This document shows, in pieces, positions 32,739 through 43,017 of a stretch of 64,000 nucleotides of DNA. Both the position numbers and the translations under genes were made by a program. Origin of the DNA: Bacillota bacterium (lineage in GTDB: Bacteria; Bacillota; Clostridia; Oscillospirales; Ruminococcaceae); assembly GCA_023391875.1 (NCBI GenBank), contig JAEWAB010000001.1, positions 1-64,000 on the forward strand, in the 5' to 3' direction. Under the pieces are notes generated by a model. The model had not been told where the DNA came from, did not search any database, and worked only from the letters and a program-made list of their open reading frames with translations. Every line of letters begins with the position of its first letter. Position 1 is the stretch's first letter.

Positions 32739-34018
32739 GCGTTCTCCTCCCCGGTAAGGAAGTATACGGTATCCAGCTTGACGCGTTTCGCCGCGTTTTG
32801 TACATCCTCTATGGTGACGCGCTCGAGCTGCGAAAGCACCTCGCCGGGGTCGTAATCGGTGCCCGAGAAGATCTGCCCGAGGTAGTAGGTCTCCACCGAC
32901 TTGGTGGAATCAAACACCGCGTTGTAGCCGTTTTTAATGGCGAGCAGCGCGTGGTCGAGTTCCTCGGCGGTGATGTTGCCGTTTTGCATCTCGGCAAGCT
33001 GCTTTAATATCTCATCCTTCGCCTTTTGCATGTTGCCCGCTTCAATGCCGCAGTCTACCATTAAAATACCCTTGTAGCGGTCGTAGCGGGAGGCGCAGTA
33101 GTAGCAGAGGCTTAATTTTTCGCGCACGTTTAAAAACAGCTTGGAGCTGGGCGTTGAGCCGTAGATGGCCACCATCATGAGCGCCGCTAAGTTCTTTGCG
33201 TTGTCGGAAACATCCGAGCCCGCGCGGAAGCCCAGCACAAGCTTGGACTGCGCGACATCCATGCGCTCAGTGACATCCTTTACTTCCTCTACCTCGCTGA
33301 TTACCTCGGTGGAAAGGCAGTAGTCCTCCTTGCGGTTAACCCCCTTAAAGGCACTCGCAAAGATCTCCTTGGCGGCATCGGGGCTGCCGCAGCCGGTAAA
33401 GAATATCTCCACCAACGCGCCGGACAGGGCGTCTTGATAGGCTTGTACGAGACTTTGGGCCGAAATAGCGGGTACCTTGTCCTTATAACCGTAGCGCGGG
33501 ATGGAAAAACGCTCGCCCGCACACATGTTTTTGGAGCACTGCATCACGGCGTAGCTGCGCTTTTCGTTGATCTCGGCCTCTATCTCGTCGATGAGCACCT
33601 GCTTTTCAACCTCAAGCTCCTTCTCGTTGAAAGCGCCATTTTTGATGTTGGGCTTTAACAGGAGCGAGCAGAGCAGCTTTGCAAGCTCGGTGGTCAGCGG
33701 CTCGCCGTTTAAGGCGTAGCGGTCGTCTATCGCCGTGGCGTACAGGCTGATGCCCTGATTCTCGCCTATCTTGAGCACATCGGAATCGAGGTAAGCGCCG
33801 TAGAGGTCGGAGAGCTTTTTGCTTACAGCCATAAAGCTTTCATACTCGGCGCTGCTTTTGCGCAGCATTGCGCAGAGCAGGGCGTTTTGCGTCGCCGTCT
33901 CCTTTGCAAGCGGCAGCATCAGGTTTACCGATATCCGGTTGGTTTTATAGCGGCTGTCGGTAACGCTGCTGAAATATACGTTTTGCGCTATCTTTTCGCG
34001 GCAAAGTCTATTCCCCAT
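32735..34018 (-). CDS. yfmF: M16 peptidase-like, YfmF-type non-catalytic partner
   Basis: A 427-residue M16-fold protein without the HxxEH zinc site. In its place, the N-terminal region reads LCAMLRKSSAEYESF, consistent with the non-catalytic partner of YfmH. The heterodimer arrangement (one active, one inactive subunit) is typical of M16B enzymes. Its ATG at 34018 has GGAGG six bases ahead, and its stop overlaps the next start, so the two are co-translated. The 176-base gap before it (34019-34194) holds no gene. Confidence 0.87.
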   Translation of the reverse strand: MGNRLCREKIAQNVYFSSVTDSRYKTNRISVNLMLPLAKETATQNALLCAMLRKSSAEYESFMAVSKKLSDLYGAYLDSDVLKIGENQGISLYATAIDDRYALNGEPLTTELAKLLCSLLLKPNIKNGAFNEKELEVEKQVLIDEIEAEINEKRSYAVMQCSKNMCAGERFSIPRYGYKDKVPAISAQSLVQAYQDALSGALVEIFFTGCGSPDAAKEIFASAFKGVNRKEDYCLSTEVISEVEEVKDVTERMDVAQSKLVLGFRAGSDVSDNAKNLAALMMVAIYGSTPSSKLFLNVREKLSLCYYCASRYDRYKGILMVDCGIEAGNMQKAKDEILKQLAEMQNGNITAEELDHALLAIKNGYNAVFDSTKSVETYYLGQIFSGTDYDPGEVLSQLERVTIEDVQNAAKRVKLDTVYFLTGEENA

Positions 34019-34194
34019 ACATGTCCTCCGTTTATTTTTCTAAAGCGGCAATCTCTTACGAGTGCCGCAGATATCATACCGGTGAATACAGACGGCGGCA
34101 GGCCGCCGCCCGCTTACACACTTACGCTATATTTTACCACACATCCGCATACAGCGCCATACCTGCCAGAAAAATTAACAAACCTTTCACCTTT

Positions 34195-37100
34195 TTATGC
34201 CTTAATAACGACATCATGCGTTTCGCCGTCCAGCGGTATAACGGCCTGCTCTTTGCTGCCTTCGTTCTCCCTTACCACCCGCACCTTGAGGGTGGTTTTC
34301 TTGATCTCCAGCCGCATGTTAAAGCCCTCCCACGCCTCGGGCAGGCGCGGGGTAAACGCCACGCTGTCCCCCTGAATCTTCACGCCCAGAAGGTCTTCCA
34401 GCACCGTGCGGTAGTACCAGCCCGCGGCGCCCGTATAGATGCTCCACCCGCCCCTGCCGTAGGCGGAGGGGTTGGAGTAGACGTCCGCCGCGATATAGTA
34501 CGGCTCTAGGCGGTAGGCTTCCGCCGTCAGCTCGTTTTTATACTTGTTGGCGGGGCTCAGCAGGCTTAGTAGCTCATACCCCTGCTCCGTCATACCGAAC
34601 CTAAGCAGCGCCTGCGCGAGCCATACGGCGGCGTGGGTATACTGCCCGCCGTTTTCGCGCAGCCCGTAGGGATAGGCCTTGACATACCCCGGGGACTGCG
34701 CCCCCTTATAAAAGGGCGGCGTAAACAGGCGCACGATGCCGTTTTCGCGGTCTGTGAGGCGTTCGTAGGCATTCTCCAGCGCGATTTTCACACGCTCCTT
34801 ATCGGGCATACCCGCAAAGACGGCGAAGCTTTGGGGCAGCGAATCGATGCAGCATTCGTCATTTTCGGCGCTGCCCATCTTGGTACCGTCGTCGTAGAAC
34901 GCGCGCAGATACCAGCCGCCGTCGTAGCAGTAGGCGTCGACATTTTGCTTGAGCATGGCGGCCTGAGTACGGTAGCGCTCGGCGCGCGCGGTATCCTGCC
35001 TTTTGTCGCACACCTGCGCAAACCGCTCGAGCGTCAGGGCCAGAAACAGCGCGAGCCACACGCTTTCGCCCTTGCCCTCCGCCCCCACCAGGTTAAAGCC
35101 GTCGTTCCAGTCGCCGCTGCCGATGAGCGGCAGGCCGTGCTCGCCGAGGCGGGTGGCGCGGTCGATTGCGCGGCAGCAGTGGTTATAGACATCGCCCGTT
35201 TCGTCCGATATCTGCGGCTCAAAGTAGCGCTCGTGCTCCTTAAAGGTAAGCTCATCCCCCGAAAGGTAGCGCACGGGGATTTTTAGGATATCTTCATCAC
35301 CCGTTTTATCAAGATATTCGCACACGGTGTAGGGCAGCCATACGAGGTCGTCAGAATAACGGGTGCGTACGCCGCGCATGCCGCCCTTCTCCTTGGGCAG
35401 GTTGTGCCACCAGTGCAGCACGTCGCCCTCTTTGAATTGCGCGCCCGCGGCCCTTACAATCTGCTGCTTGGCAAGCCTCGGCGAAAGGAGCATATAGGCG
35501 CAGACATCCTGCAGCTGGTCGCGAAAGCCCCACGCCCCGCCGCACTGGTAGTAGCCTGTACGGCCCATCAGACGGGCGCGCGAAATCTGGTGCGGCAGCC
35601 AGACATTGAACAGGTGGTTGATGGTTTTATCGGGGGTGTCGATCCACAGCCGGTTTTCTTCAAATCTGCGCTCGTCGGGACGGGTGTAGCTCTGGTAATT
35701 GCACGCGCCCGTGTTCATGCCGTATGTCAGAATAAACCGCACGCTGTAACGCCCACTCGGCGGCAGCTTAAAGGGGTGGATGACCGCCGCGCAGGGGTCG
35801 TCGCTGGTATTGACGGCGTTTAAGCTCAGCTCGCCCGAGAGAAACGCCGCGCGGTCGCAGCAAAAATGCACGTTTTCTTTGTCGCAGCCCAGCGCCATGC
35901 TGCCGCCCACCGCCGTATTGAACGGGTTGTGCAGAAGCAGGCGGCTGCCGCACTCGGTGGGCACTACGAAGCGCGACGTTCGCCGGTTTACCCCCAGCAC
36001 CGGCTCGGTGTAATAGGCAAGGTTGATGGTCATCTCCTCCTTTGTGGTGTTTTGCAGCGAGACGTCACAGGTTTTGGTACAGCCGGTAGTGGATATGGTG
36101 ACCGTCGCGATGGTTTTTACCCCGCCCGCGATCCCCTCATAGGTGGCGTCCGCGGCGGAGAAGGAGGCGAGCGAACCGTTCACCAAATCGTAAAGCACAC
36201 CGTCTACCTCGGCCACCAGCATCTCGCCCACGTTATCGAGCGCAAGGTCGTTAAACCACGGGGTGAGCTTGTTTTCGCGCGAGTTTACTGCCCACGTAAA
36301 GCCCAACGCCCGGTTGGACACCAAGGTGCCGAACGCGGGGTTTGCGAGGATATGGCACCACGGCGCCTTGGGGGAGCCAGTGACAAAAAAGCGCTCCTTG
36401 GTAAAGGCCCCGCCGAGCACCCTATCCTCCCCCATGAGCTGCACGTGCGGCTTTTCAACCGACTGTATCTCCGCGGGATGATAGGGCTGCGTGTCCACGC
36501 TCGTGCGCACCAGACCGTCCTCCACCACATGGCTGGCCGCGGCGTACAGCAGGGTTTTGACGCGGGTGTCGTGATGCGAGAGGTTCACCGCGTGGATGCC
36601 CACCCGCGCGCCGATCAAATCCTCGGCGATGCAGGCCTGCGCTGTTTCGTACAGCGCGTTTTTCACCGCGCCGCTGTCCTCGCCCTCGTGGTAGGCCACC
36701 ACCAGGTCAAAGAACACGCTGCACAGCCGCAGCTTCTGCATCAGGCGGATATACCCCTCGCAGCGGCGGACATCCTCGGCATTCTTTGCCTCGAACAGCA
36801 CAATGGGGTAATCGCCCGAGATACTCAGGCCCCACAGGCCGTTGACACCCAGCTCGTTCTCCTTCGAGGCCTTGATGCTCTCCACTTTTTCGCGCTTGGG
36901 ATAGAATAGCAGCGGCAGCACGCTCTGGCCGATGCGATCCTCCAGCTTGGTGGTGGCAACCGGCGATTTTGCCGCCCGCGCGGTGCTGAGCTGCCCGCGC
37001 CGCTTTGCCGCGATGGCTCGGGAGATAGCCCCCTCGGGGGTATCGTCCACGGTGAGCAGAAAGGCAAGCTCCTTTTGGGCGTTTGGCATGAGCTCCACCT

Positions 37101-40100
37101 CCACCCGAATGGCGCACACCGCGTCCGGGATGCCCTCTTTGCCCGCAAACGGCCGCTCAAACGCCTTAGCGAGCGAGGCGATGCCGTACGGCAGCTCCAA
37201 AACATCGGACTTTACCGTTTCATAGTCAAACGCCGTATCATCCAGAAAGCCCGCTGCGATGCTTACGTCGCTTTCGGAGGGACGGGTGCGGCGCGTAAAC
37301 ACCAGCGTATTGGAGGCGCGGTCAAAGGACGCCTGTATAAACATCTTGGTAAACGCGGGGTGGGCCTCCATATCCGCCCACTTGGCGAGCGAGGGCTCCA
37401 AGTAAAACATCGCCTGCGCCTTTACCCTACGGGAGGAGTTGTTTTTGATTACCCCGACATACTGGCAGGCCGGAAAGTCGTTGCCCACGCACACCTGCAG
37501 CCCCGCTTCAAACACGCCCTTCGCCCCGAAGTATTCCACCGATGATGCCTGAAAGCGCGCCGTGTGCTTCGATTGCTTATCATAAAACGGCGCCTCGGTG
37601 GCGGAGAGGACGTAATCCCCTGCCTTCACCACAAAGTAGACGCCGAACGGCGCGCGCAAAAGATCGGTGGTACGGCGGGTGACGTCCACGCTGCCGTAGG
37701 AGATATGCTGTGCGCCGACGTCGCTCGCCACCAGCGTAAGCTCGCCGTTTGAAAGGATCTGCACGTGCGGGGTGATGGGGGTAATCTCGGCAAAGGCCTC
37801 TCCGATCGGGGTCTCGCGCCCATGCTTTGGTGGCTCTCCCCGATCGGGTACATCCTCGAATATCAAGCTGCCCACGGCTATCTTCTCCTTTAGCAGCTCC
37901 TGCGCCGCTTTTATGGTTTTGTCGGACATAAACCGTCGCTGCATGCAGTTATCGTACACCACATTGCACACCGAAAGCAGGCTCATGCCCACGTGATGCG
38001 CCATGTAACTGCGCACGATGCCCTTTTTATAATCGCCCGTGCGCGAGGTGGTATAATCGCACGCCTCGTAGAAGCCCCACTTGCCGAGCATGCCGATCTT
38101 TTCAAGCTCCGCGAGGTTTTTTAAGGCGCCGTGCTGGTCGTGCTGCATGGTGAGAAAGGTGGAATAGGGCGATACCACATACTCGGTGTTCAGCCCGCGC
38201 ATCAGGCCGATCTTTTGCACGCCGTGCGCCTTGTAGCGGTAGTTGAGCATGTTGTCGAAGGCGTAAAACCCGCTTTCTGAAACACCCCACGGCAGCGCGA
38301 GCTGCTTGGCGCGTAGCCTTTGACAGTAGATGGCGAAGCGAAGGGCCTCGTATAACAGCGACCCTTCGTACACCGGCAGCAGCAGGTGGGGCATAAAGTA
38401 CTCAAAGATGCTGCCGCCCCACGATACCGGTCCGGCAAACGCCCCCTGACGAGCAAGGGTACGCTCCAAAGCGCCCCAGTGCTTTTTGGGTACCTGCTCC
38501 TTGGCGATGGCAAGGTAGCTAGTAAGGCGCGCCTCGCTCATGAGCAGGTCGTAGTGCGAGTGGCTGAGCTTGCCCGTCTCGCAGTCGTAACCCACCGAAA
38601 AGAGGTTTTTTCGTTTGTTATAGAAGATGGTGAGGTCTGTGTTGTCTATCAGCTTATTCAGCCGCTCGGTGAGCTTTGCAAGCCGAGCGGCATCGGCGAT
38701 ATACTCCTTGATACCCTCCTTGAGTGCAATCAAACAGCACACGAAATTTGCGCTGTCCACCGACGAAACAAAGCTGGGCTGCAAGAGAGCCAGCGTTTTG
38801 GTGTCGTACCAGTTATAAAGGTTGCCGTGAAACATCTCCATCTGCTCGACCGTATCGAGGGTGCGCTCCACGCGGAAGGCCAGCTCCTCACCGGTGATGA
38901 AGTGAAAATCCCGCGCCGCGAGCGTGCACAGCAGCATCAGCCCGATGTTGGTGGGCGAGGTGCGGTGGGCAACGACGTAGGTGGGTGCCTCTTGCACATT
39001 ATCGGGCGGCAGGTAATTCTCGCGCGCGGTGCAGGTTTTTTCGTAGTAACGCCACATCATCGCGGCATAGGCGGTGAGGATGTCGGCGGTCTGCATATCC
39101 GGCTGTTCCTTCTGCACGCGGCTTTCGCGTGAGGAATAAACCGCGACAAAGGGGGCGAGTAGCATCATCACCCCAAAAAGGCGCAGGATACTATAATCTG
39201 AAAAAATCAAAAAAGCGCCGACGGCAATGCCCGGCAGCATATCCAGTACCTTAAACACCGTTTTGCGCCTTCGCTGGTCGGCCTCGGCGGCAGTTGTCCA
39301 CTGCAGGAGTCTTTCTTTGGAAATAACCATGCGGTAGAGCGAGCGCAGAACGGCGTCGCCCGCCACAAAGGCGTGCTTGGGCAGAAACACAAAGTAAAAA
39401 AACGCCTGCGACAGGCTCTCGGCGGCGGCGGGGAGCGCCTTGGAATAGTACTCCCGCGAAAGGGCAAAGCCTCGGCTTACAAAGATGGCGACAAACATGG
39501 CGAGCAGCGGCGGCGCCGTCATCGCCAAAAATCCGGTGAGCGAAAGCGCGTAGGTAAGCTGCCGGGTGCCGAAAAAGGCGACGATAATACAGATAAGCGC
39601 CATGATGGGGGTAAGCGCCCTGCGGATATTGTCAAGCAGCTTATACCGTGAAACGCGGCCCAGCACGTTTTTTTGCTTAACGCCGTTTTGCGTGATACCG
39701 GCGAACATAAAGCCGATATTCTGCACATCACCGCGTATCCAGCGGTGCAGGCGCCCGAAGAAGCCTGCCGCGTCCTTTGGGAAGTTCTCGGTAAGCTCAA
39801 TATCGGAGACAAAGGCGGTGCGCATATACTCGCCCTCTAGGATGTCGTGCGAAAGGATTTTGCCGTCGTCAAAGCGCCTGTCCATCACGGCATGAAACGC
39901 CTTGACGTCGATAAGCCCCTTGCCTGAGAACACCCCGTGCCCGAACAAATCCTGATATAGGTTTCCGCAGGCGGTGCTGTAGGCGGTAATGCCCCCGCTG
40001 CCTGCCATCACCTTGGTAAAGCCGGTTTTATAGGCGGAGTCGAGATCTACGCTAATGCGCGGCGCGAAGATGCCGTAGCCCTTGGTAACGGTGCCCGTCT

Positions 40101-41595
40101 CGGGCGAAATCTCGGCGCGGTTAAGCGGGTGCAGCGCGGCGCCCACCAGCTGCGGCACCGTACCGAGCAGCAGCCCGGTATCGGCGTCGAGCGCCAGAAT
40201 ATAGCGTGTTTTTTTGATGGCCTCCACGTTGCCGCAGAACAGCTTAATGGGGATGCTCTCGCCGTGGATGAGGCGCACAAGCTGGGTGATGGCGCCGCGT
40301 TTGCGCTCCCACCCGCCAAAGCTTTTGCTGGATTTGTTATAGCTGCGCTTGCGCACCAGCATGTAAAAACACCCGCCAAAACGGGCGTTGAGCTTGGCTA
40401 TTACCGCCTGCGCGGCGCTGAGCATCGCTTTATCCTTGGGGTTATCTACCGCTTTATCCTCTTTAAAATCGGCGAGCAGCATAAAGCCGACGTTCTTGCC
40501 GCCGTTTGTGATATACAGGTTTTCAAGGCGTTCCTCCAGCTTTTTGGCGTCCTCCGGCCTCGGCAGAAGGGTGGATACCGTAACCAGCGTAAAGGCGCCT
40601 TCGGGCAGATCACGTTTCAGCTGCATGCGCGGTACAAAGCTTACCGCCACCCCGCGCAGCGCATACAGCTCGATAAGCGGGCGCAATATCTCCCAGAGCG
40701 GCAGGTAGATGAGAAGCACTACGAGAATACTTTTTAAAAAAACGCCCACCGCCGCGGTGATGATCAGGGGCAGAAGCCAGCTGATGACCAAAACGCATTC
40801 CCCGCGCGCCTTTACCTGCTGCAGGGTTTTATCGAGCGCAAAAATCGGCTCGCCGATATGCTTTTTCTGCCTGCCGTCGCCGCTCTGCGCGAGCAGCAGC
40901 ACCTTCTCGGCGGCCTCTTTCTCGCTTACCCCCTGCTGGGCGGCGATGCGCGTGATCTTGCAGCGGTAGAGGTTCTTGCTCTCCTCATCCATCCCCGCGT
41001 AGTCGCCGGTAGGGTCCCGCTGCAGTATCTGCTCCACCACGCTCTGGTTTTCAAGGATATCCTCAAAGCTTATGTCCGAGATGCCGCGGATGGAGGTGAT
41101 ACCGTAGGCAAAGCACGCCTCGCTCTCTTTATCCTGCCGCTCACAGGACCCCGCGCACAGCCCTATCAGGGCGCACTTGAGCGCGGTGGGCAGAAAGCAA
41201 AGCTCCGCCACCGAAAGCGGCGCGCTCTGCTGCACCTTCGTGAGAAACTCCTCAAGGTTTTCGCCCGTAAGCTCTACGCGCTTCCCCACAAAAAGCTCGT
41301 TTACCAGATGGTACACCATGGGGATGGAGGCATCGCTTAGGCAGGGCAGCTCGCTTTCCTGCCGCAGCACGCGTAGCACCGAGCGCCCCTCTGCCTGAAG
41401 GGTATAAAAGTTATCATACAGCCACTGCCACGCGCCGGGGCGCGAGCGCTCTTTTGAAACGCGGCGATACATGTTCCAGAGCAGCGACAGCTCCTTGGCC
41501 ACCTTTTTACGAAGCGCTGCCGGTCTTTTAAGCGGCTGATTGCCGGGGATTTCTATGACATGGCCCTGAATATCATCAAAAAATTCTGGCTTCAC
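34195..41595 (-). CDS. Cyclic beta-1,2-glucan synthase (GT84-GH94 type)
   Basis: A giant of about 2,466 residues, comparable to NdvB/Cgs. Order from the N-terminus: a cytoplasmic region; membrane segments near 270-310; a family 84 glycosyltransferase with ALDADTG near 470 and RWIRGD near 620; further membrane segments (about 650-800); a glucoamylase-like helical domain (about 880-1280); and a C-terminal GH94-type phosphorylase domain with the acid residue in GSGDWNDGF near 2158. The enzyme should make and trim cyclic beta-1,2-glucans. I chose GTG at 41595, nine bases after AAGGAG; an ATG at 41619 or in the repeat element at 41760 lacks a site. Confidence 0.9.
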   Translation of the reverse strand: MKPEFFDDIQGHVIEIPGNQPLKRPAALRKKVAKELSLLWNMYRRVSKERSRPGAWQWLYDNFYTLQAEGRSVLRVLRQESELPCLSDASIPMVYHLVNELFVGKRVELTGENLEEFLTKVQQSAPLSVAELCFLPTALKCALIGLCAGSCERQDKESEACFAYGITSIRGISDISFEDILENQSVVEQILQRDPTGDYAGMDEESKNLYRCKITRIAAQQGVSEKEAAEKVLLLAQSGDGRQKKHIGEPIFALDKTLQQVKARGECVLVISWLLPLIITAAVGVFLKSILVVLLIYLPLWEILRPLIELYALRGVAVSFVPRMQLKRDLPEGAFTLVTVSTLLPRPEDAKKLEERLENLYITNGGKNVGFMLLADFKEDKAVDNPKDKAMLSAAQAVIAKLNARFGGCFYMLVRKRSYNKSSKSFGGWERKRGAITQLVRLIHGESIPIKLFCGNVEAIKKTRYILALDADTGLLLGTVPQLVGAALHPLNRAEISPETGTVTKGYGIFAPRISVDLDSAYKTGFTKVMAGSGGITAYSTACGNLYQDLFGHGVFSGKGLIDVKAFHAVMDRRFDDGKILSHDILEGEYMRTAFVSDIELTENFPKDAAGFFGRLHRWIRGDVQNIGFMFAGITQNGVKQKNVLGRVSRYKLLDNIRRALTPIMALICIIVAFFGTRQLTYALSLTGFLAMTAPPLLAMFVAIFVSRGFALSREYYSKALPAAAESLSQAFFYFVFLPKHAFVAGDAVLRSLYRMVISKERLLQWTTAAEADQRRRKTVFKVLDMLPGIAVGAFLIFSDYSILRLFGVMMLLAPFVAVYSSRESRVQKEQPDMQTADILTAYAAMMWRYYEKTCTARENYLPPDNVQEAPTYVVAHRTSPTNIGLMLLCTLAARDFHFITGEELAFRVERTLDTVEQMEMFHGNLYNWYDTKTLALLQPSFVSSVDSANFVCCLIALKEGIKEYIADAARLAKLTERLNKLIDNTDLTIFYNKRKNLFSVGYDCETGKLSHSHYDLLMSEARLTSYLAIAKEQVPKKHWGALERTLARQGAFAGPVSWGGSIFEYFMPHLLLPVYEGSLLYEALRFAIYCQRLRAKQLALPWGVSESGFYAFDNMLNYRYKAHGVQKIGLMRGLNTEYVVSPYSTFLTMQHDQHGALKNLAELEKIGMLGKWGFYEACDYTTSRTGDYKKGIVRSYMAHHVGMSLLSVCNVVYDNCMQRRFMSDKTIKAAQELLKEKIAVGSLIFEDVPDRGEPPKHGRETPIGEAFAEITPITPHVQILSNGELTLVASDVGAQHISYGSVDVTRRTTDLLRAPFGVYFVVKAGDYVLSATEAPFYDKQSKHTARFQASSVEYFGAKGVFEAGLQVCVGNDFPACQYVGVIKNNSSRRVKAQAMFYLEPSLAKWADMEAHPAFTKMFIQASFDRASNTLVFTRRTRPSESDVSIAAGFLDDTAFDYETVKSDVLELPYGIASLAKAFERPFAGKEGIPDAVCAIRVEVELMPNAQKELAFLLTVDDTPEGAISRAIAAKRRGQLSTARAAKSPVATTKLEDRIGQSVLPLLFYPKREKVESIKASKENELGVNGLWGLSISGDYPIVLFEAKNAEDVRRCEGYIRLMQKLRLCSVFFDLVVAYHEGEDSGAVKNALYETAQACIAEDLIGARVGIHAVNLSHHDTRVKTLLYAAASHVVEDGLVRTSVDTQPYHPAEIQSVEKPHVQLMGEDRVLGGAFTKERFFVTGSPKAPWCHILANPAFGTLVSNRALGFTWAVNSRENKLTPWFNDLALDNVGEMLVAEVDGVLYDLVNGSLASFSAADATYEGIAGGVKTIATVTISTTGCTKTCDVSLQNTTKEEMTINLAYYTEPVLGVNRRTSRFVVPTECGSRLLLHNPFNTAVGGSMALGCDKENVHFCCDRAAFLSGELSLNAVNTSDDPCAAVIHPFKLPPSGRYSVRFILTYGMNTGACNYQSYTRPDERRFEENRLWIDTPDKTINHLFNVWLPHQISRARLMGRTGYYQCGGAWGFRDQLQDVCAYMLLSPRLAKQQIVRAAGAQFKEGDVLHWWHNLPKEKGGMRGVRTRYSDDLVWLPYTVCEYLDKTGDEDILKIPVRYLSGDELTFKEHERYFEPQISDETGDVYNHCCRAIDRATRLGEHGLPLIGSGDWNDGFNLVGAEGKGESVWLALFLALTLERFAQVCDKRQDTARAERYRTQAAMLKQNVDAYCYDGGWYLRAFYDDGTKMGSAENDECCIDSLPQSFAVFAGMPDKERVKIALENAYERLTDRENGIVRLFTPPFYKGAQSPGYVKAYPYGLRENGGQYTHAAVWLAQALLRFGMTEQGYELLSLLSPANKYKNELTAEAYRLEPYYIAADVYSNPSAYGRGGWSIYTGAAGWYYRTVLEDLLGVKIQGDSVAFTPRLPEAWEGFNMRLEIKKTTLKVRVVRENEGSKEQAVIPLDGETHDVVIKA

Positions 41596-41743
41596 GGCAA
41601 ACCGCTCCTTATACTTCATTGCATTAGTTATGGATATTGTTGCCGAAGCGGTTTTAAAAAATTCACCGAACAATTTGCGCAAACGGCTGCAATCGCCTGC
41701 CAAGGCTGATAAAAAAGCATCATTTTTTATTTTTGACCCGATG

Positions 41744-41848
41744 TGATATAATAAGCGCATTGGTGATGAAGGACAGAGAATTTGTCTTGCGCTTATTTAT
41801 GTTATTATGTAAACTTCCCTCGCCCCTGCGGGGTAACCGGTGAGAATG
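41744..41848 (+). promoter_or_regulatory. Structured promoter element, copy 2
   Basis: Shares the 17-base TATAATAAGCGCATTGG (41747-41763) with the element at 10347-10473. An inverted arm GCGCTTATT lies at 41789-41797, and a helix CTCGCC (41819-41824) with GGTGAG (41839-41844) encloses a CCTGCGG-type hairpin, followed by AATG. Here the -10 box is extended (TGATATAAT). The mutY start codon is 35 bases downstream. The two base differences in the right arm of the helix both keep pairing, which points to selection on RNA structure. Confidence 0.55.
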
Positions 41849-41882
41849 TAGGCTTTACAGAAATGGCGGTGCACTTTACTAA

Positions 41883-42956
41883 ATGAATGAAATAAAACTT
41901 AAAGATATCGTTTCGCCGCTGCTGCGGTGGTATGGCTCGGCGGCGCGCGTACTGCCGTGGCGCGATACGCCCACCCCCTACCGCGTATGGGTTTCGGAAA
42001 TTATGCTGCAGCAAACGAGGGTGGACACGGCGCTGCCCTATTTTGAGCGGTTTACACAGGCGCTGCCCGACATCGCCGCCCTTGCGGCAGCCGACGAAGA
42101 ACAGCTGCTCAAGCTGTGGGAGGGCCTTGGCTACTACAGCCGCGTAAAGAATATGCAGAAGGCTGCGCGCGCGGTGATGGAGCAGTACGGCGGCGAGCTG
42201 CCCAACGCGTTTGACGCGTTAAAGACCCTGCCCGGCATCGGCGCCTATTCGGCGGGGGCAATCGCCTCGATTGCATTCGGCAGGCGCCACCCCGCAGTGG
42301 ACGGCAACGTGCTGCGCGTGATTTCTCGCATTACCGCAAGCAGTGAGGACATCACCGACGCAGACGTTAAAAGACGTATTGAGCAGCAGGTGACCGAGAT
42401 TCTGCCCGACGAACGGGTGGGCGACTTTAACCAGTCGCTGATGGAGCTGGGGGCCACCGTCTGCCTGCCAAACGGCGCGCCGAGGTGCGAAATCTGCCCG
42501 CTGGGCGGGATTTGCAGAGGGTACATAGAGGGCATTGCCGCGCAGCTGCCCGTTAAGGCCGCAAAGGCCGCAAAAAAAATAGCGGATAAAACCGTATTGG
42601 TGATTGTCTATAAAGACCGCCTCGCCTTAAAAAGGCGCAAAAAAACCGGCCTTTTAGCCGGTATGTGGGAGCTGCCCAATACAGATGAGAAACTCTCTCC
42701 CGAAGAGTGTGCGGCCCTGCTGAACGAATGGGGCATACCTTTTACTGAGATTACCCCCCTTCCGCCCGCCAAGCATATCTTTACGCACATCGAGTGGCGG
42801 ATGACGGGCTTTTTGGTAAAGGCCGCCGAATGTGCGAACGCCGAGGGCATTACCTGGGCAAGCCCCGAACAGCTGCGGGAGCAGATGGCGCTGCCCACGG
42901 CGTTTAAAGCGTATCGAAAGCAGTATGATACCTACCTTGCAACTTACCGCCCCTAA
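41883..42956 (+). CDS. mutY: Adenine DNA glycosylase
   Basis: Removes adenine mispaired with 8-oxoguanine. The 357 residues include the catalytic Glu in SEIMLQQTRV, a helix-hairpin-helix region LKTLPGIGAYSAGAIAS, the catalytic Asp in PAVDGNVLR, and an iron-sulfur loop with four cysteines (C-x7-C-x2-C-x5-C) in VCLPNGAPRCEICPLGGIC. A C-terminal NUDIX-like domain (from about 235) reads the lesion base. There is no clear Shine-Dalgarno before the ATG at 41883; the structured element directly upstream may matter for its translation. Confidence 0.93.
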   Translation: MNEIKLKDIVSPLLRWYGSAARVLPWRDTPTPYRVWVSEIMLQQTRVDTALPYFERFTQALPDIAALAAADEEQLLKLWEGLGYYSRVKNMQKAARAVMEQYGGELPNAFDALKTLPGIGAYSAGAIASIAFGRRHPAVDGNVLRVISRITASSEDITDADVKRRIEQQVTEILPDERVGDFNQSLMELGATVCLPNGAPRCEICPLGGICRGYIEGIAAQLPVKAAKAAKKIADKTVLVIVYKDRLALKRRKKTGLLAGMWELPNTDEKLSPEECAALLNEWGIPFTEITPLPPAKHIFTHIEWRMTGFLVKAAECANAEGITWASPEQLREQMALPTAFKAYRKQYDTYLATYRP

Positions 42957-42964
42957 AACGCGCA

Positions 42965-43005
42965 AAAGCGGCTGAAAGGTTTTTGCCCTTCAACCGCTTT
43001 TTTCA
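42965..43005. terminator. Bidirectional terminator
   Basis: AAAAGCGG with an inner TGAA pair with TTCA and CCGCTTTTTT between the convergent mutY and amino-acid transporter genes. Confidence 0.8.
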
Positions 43006-43017
43006 ATTAAAAATAAT

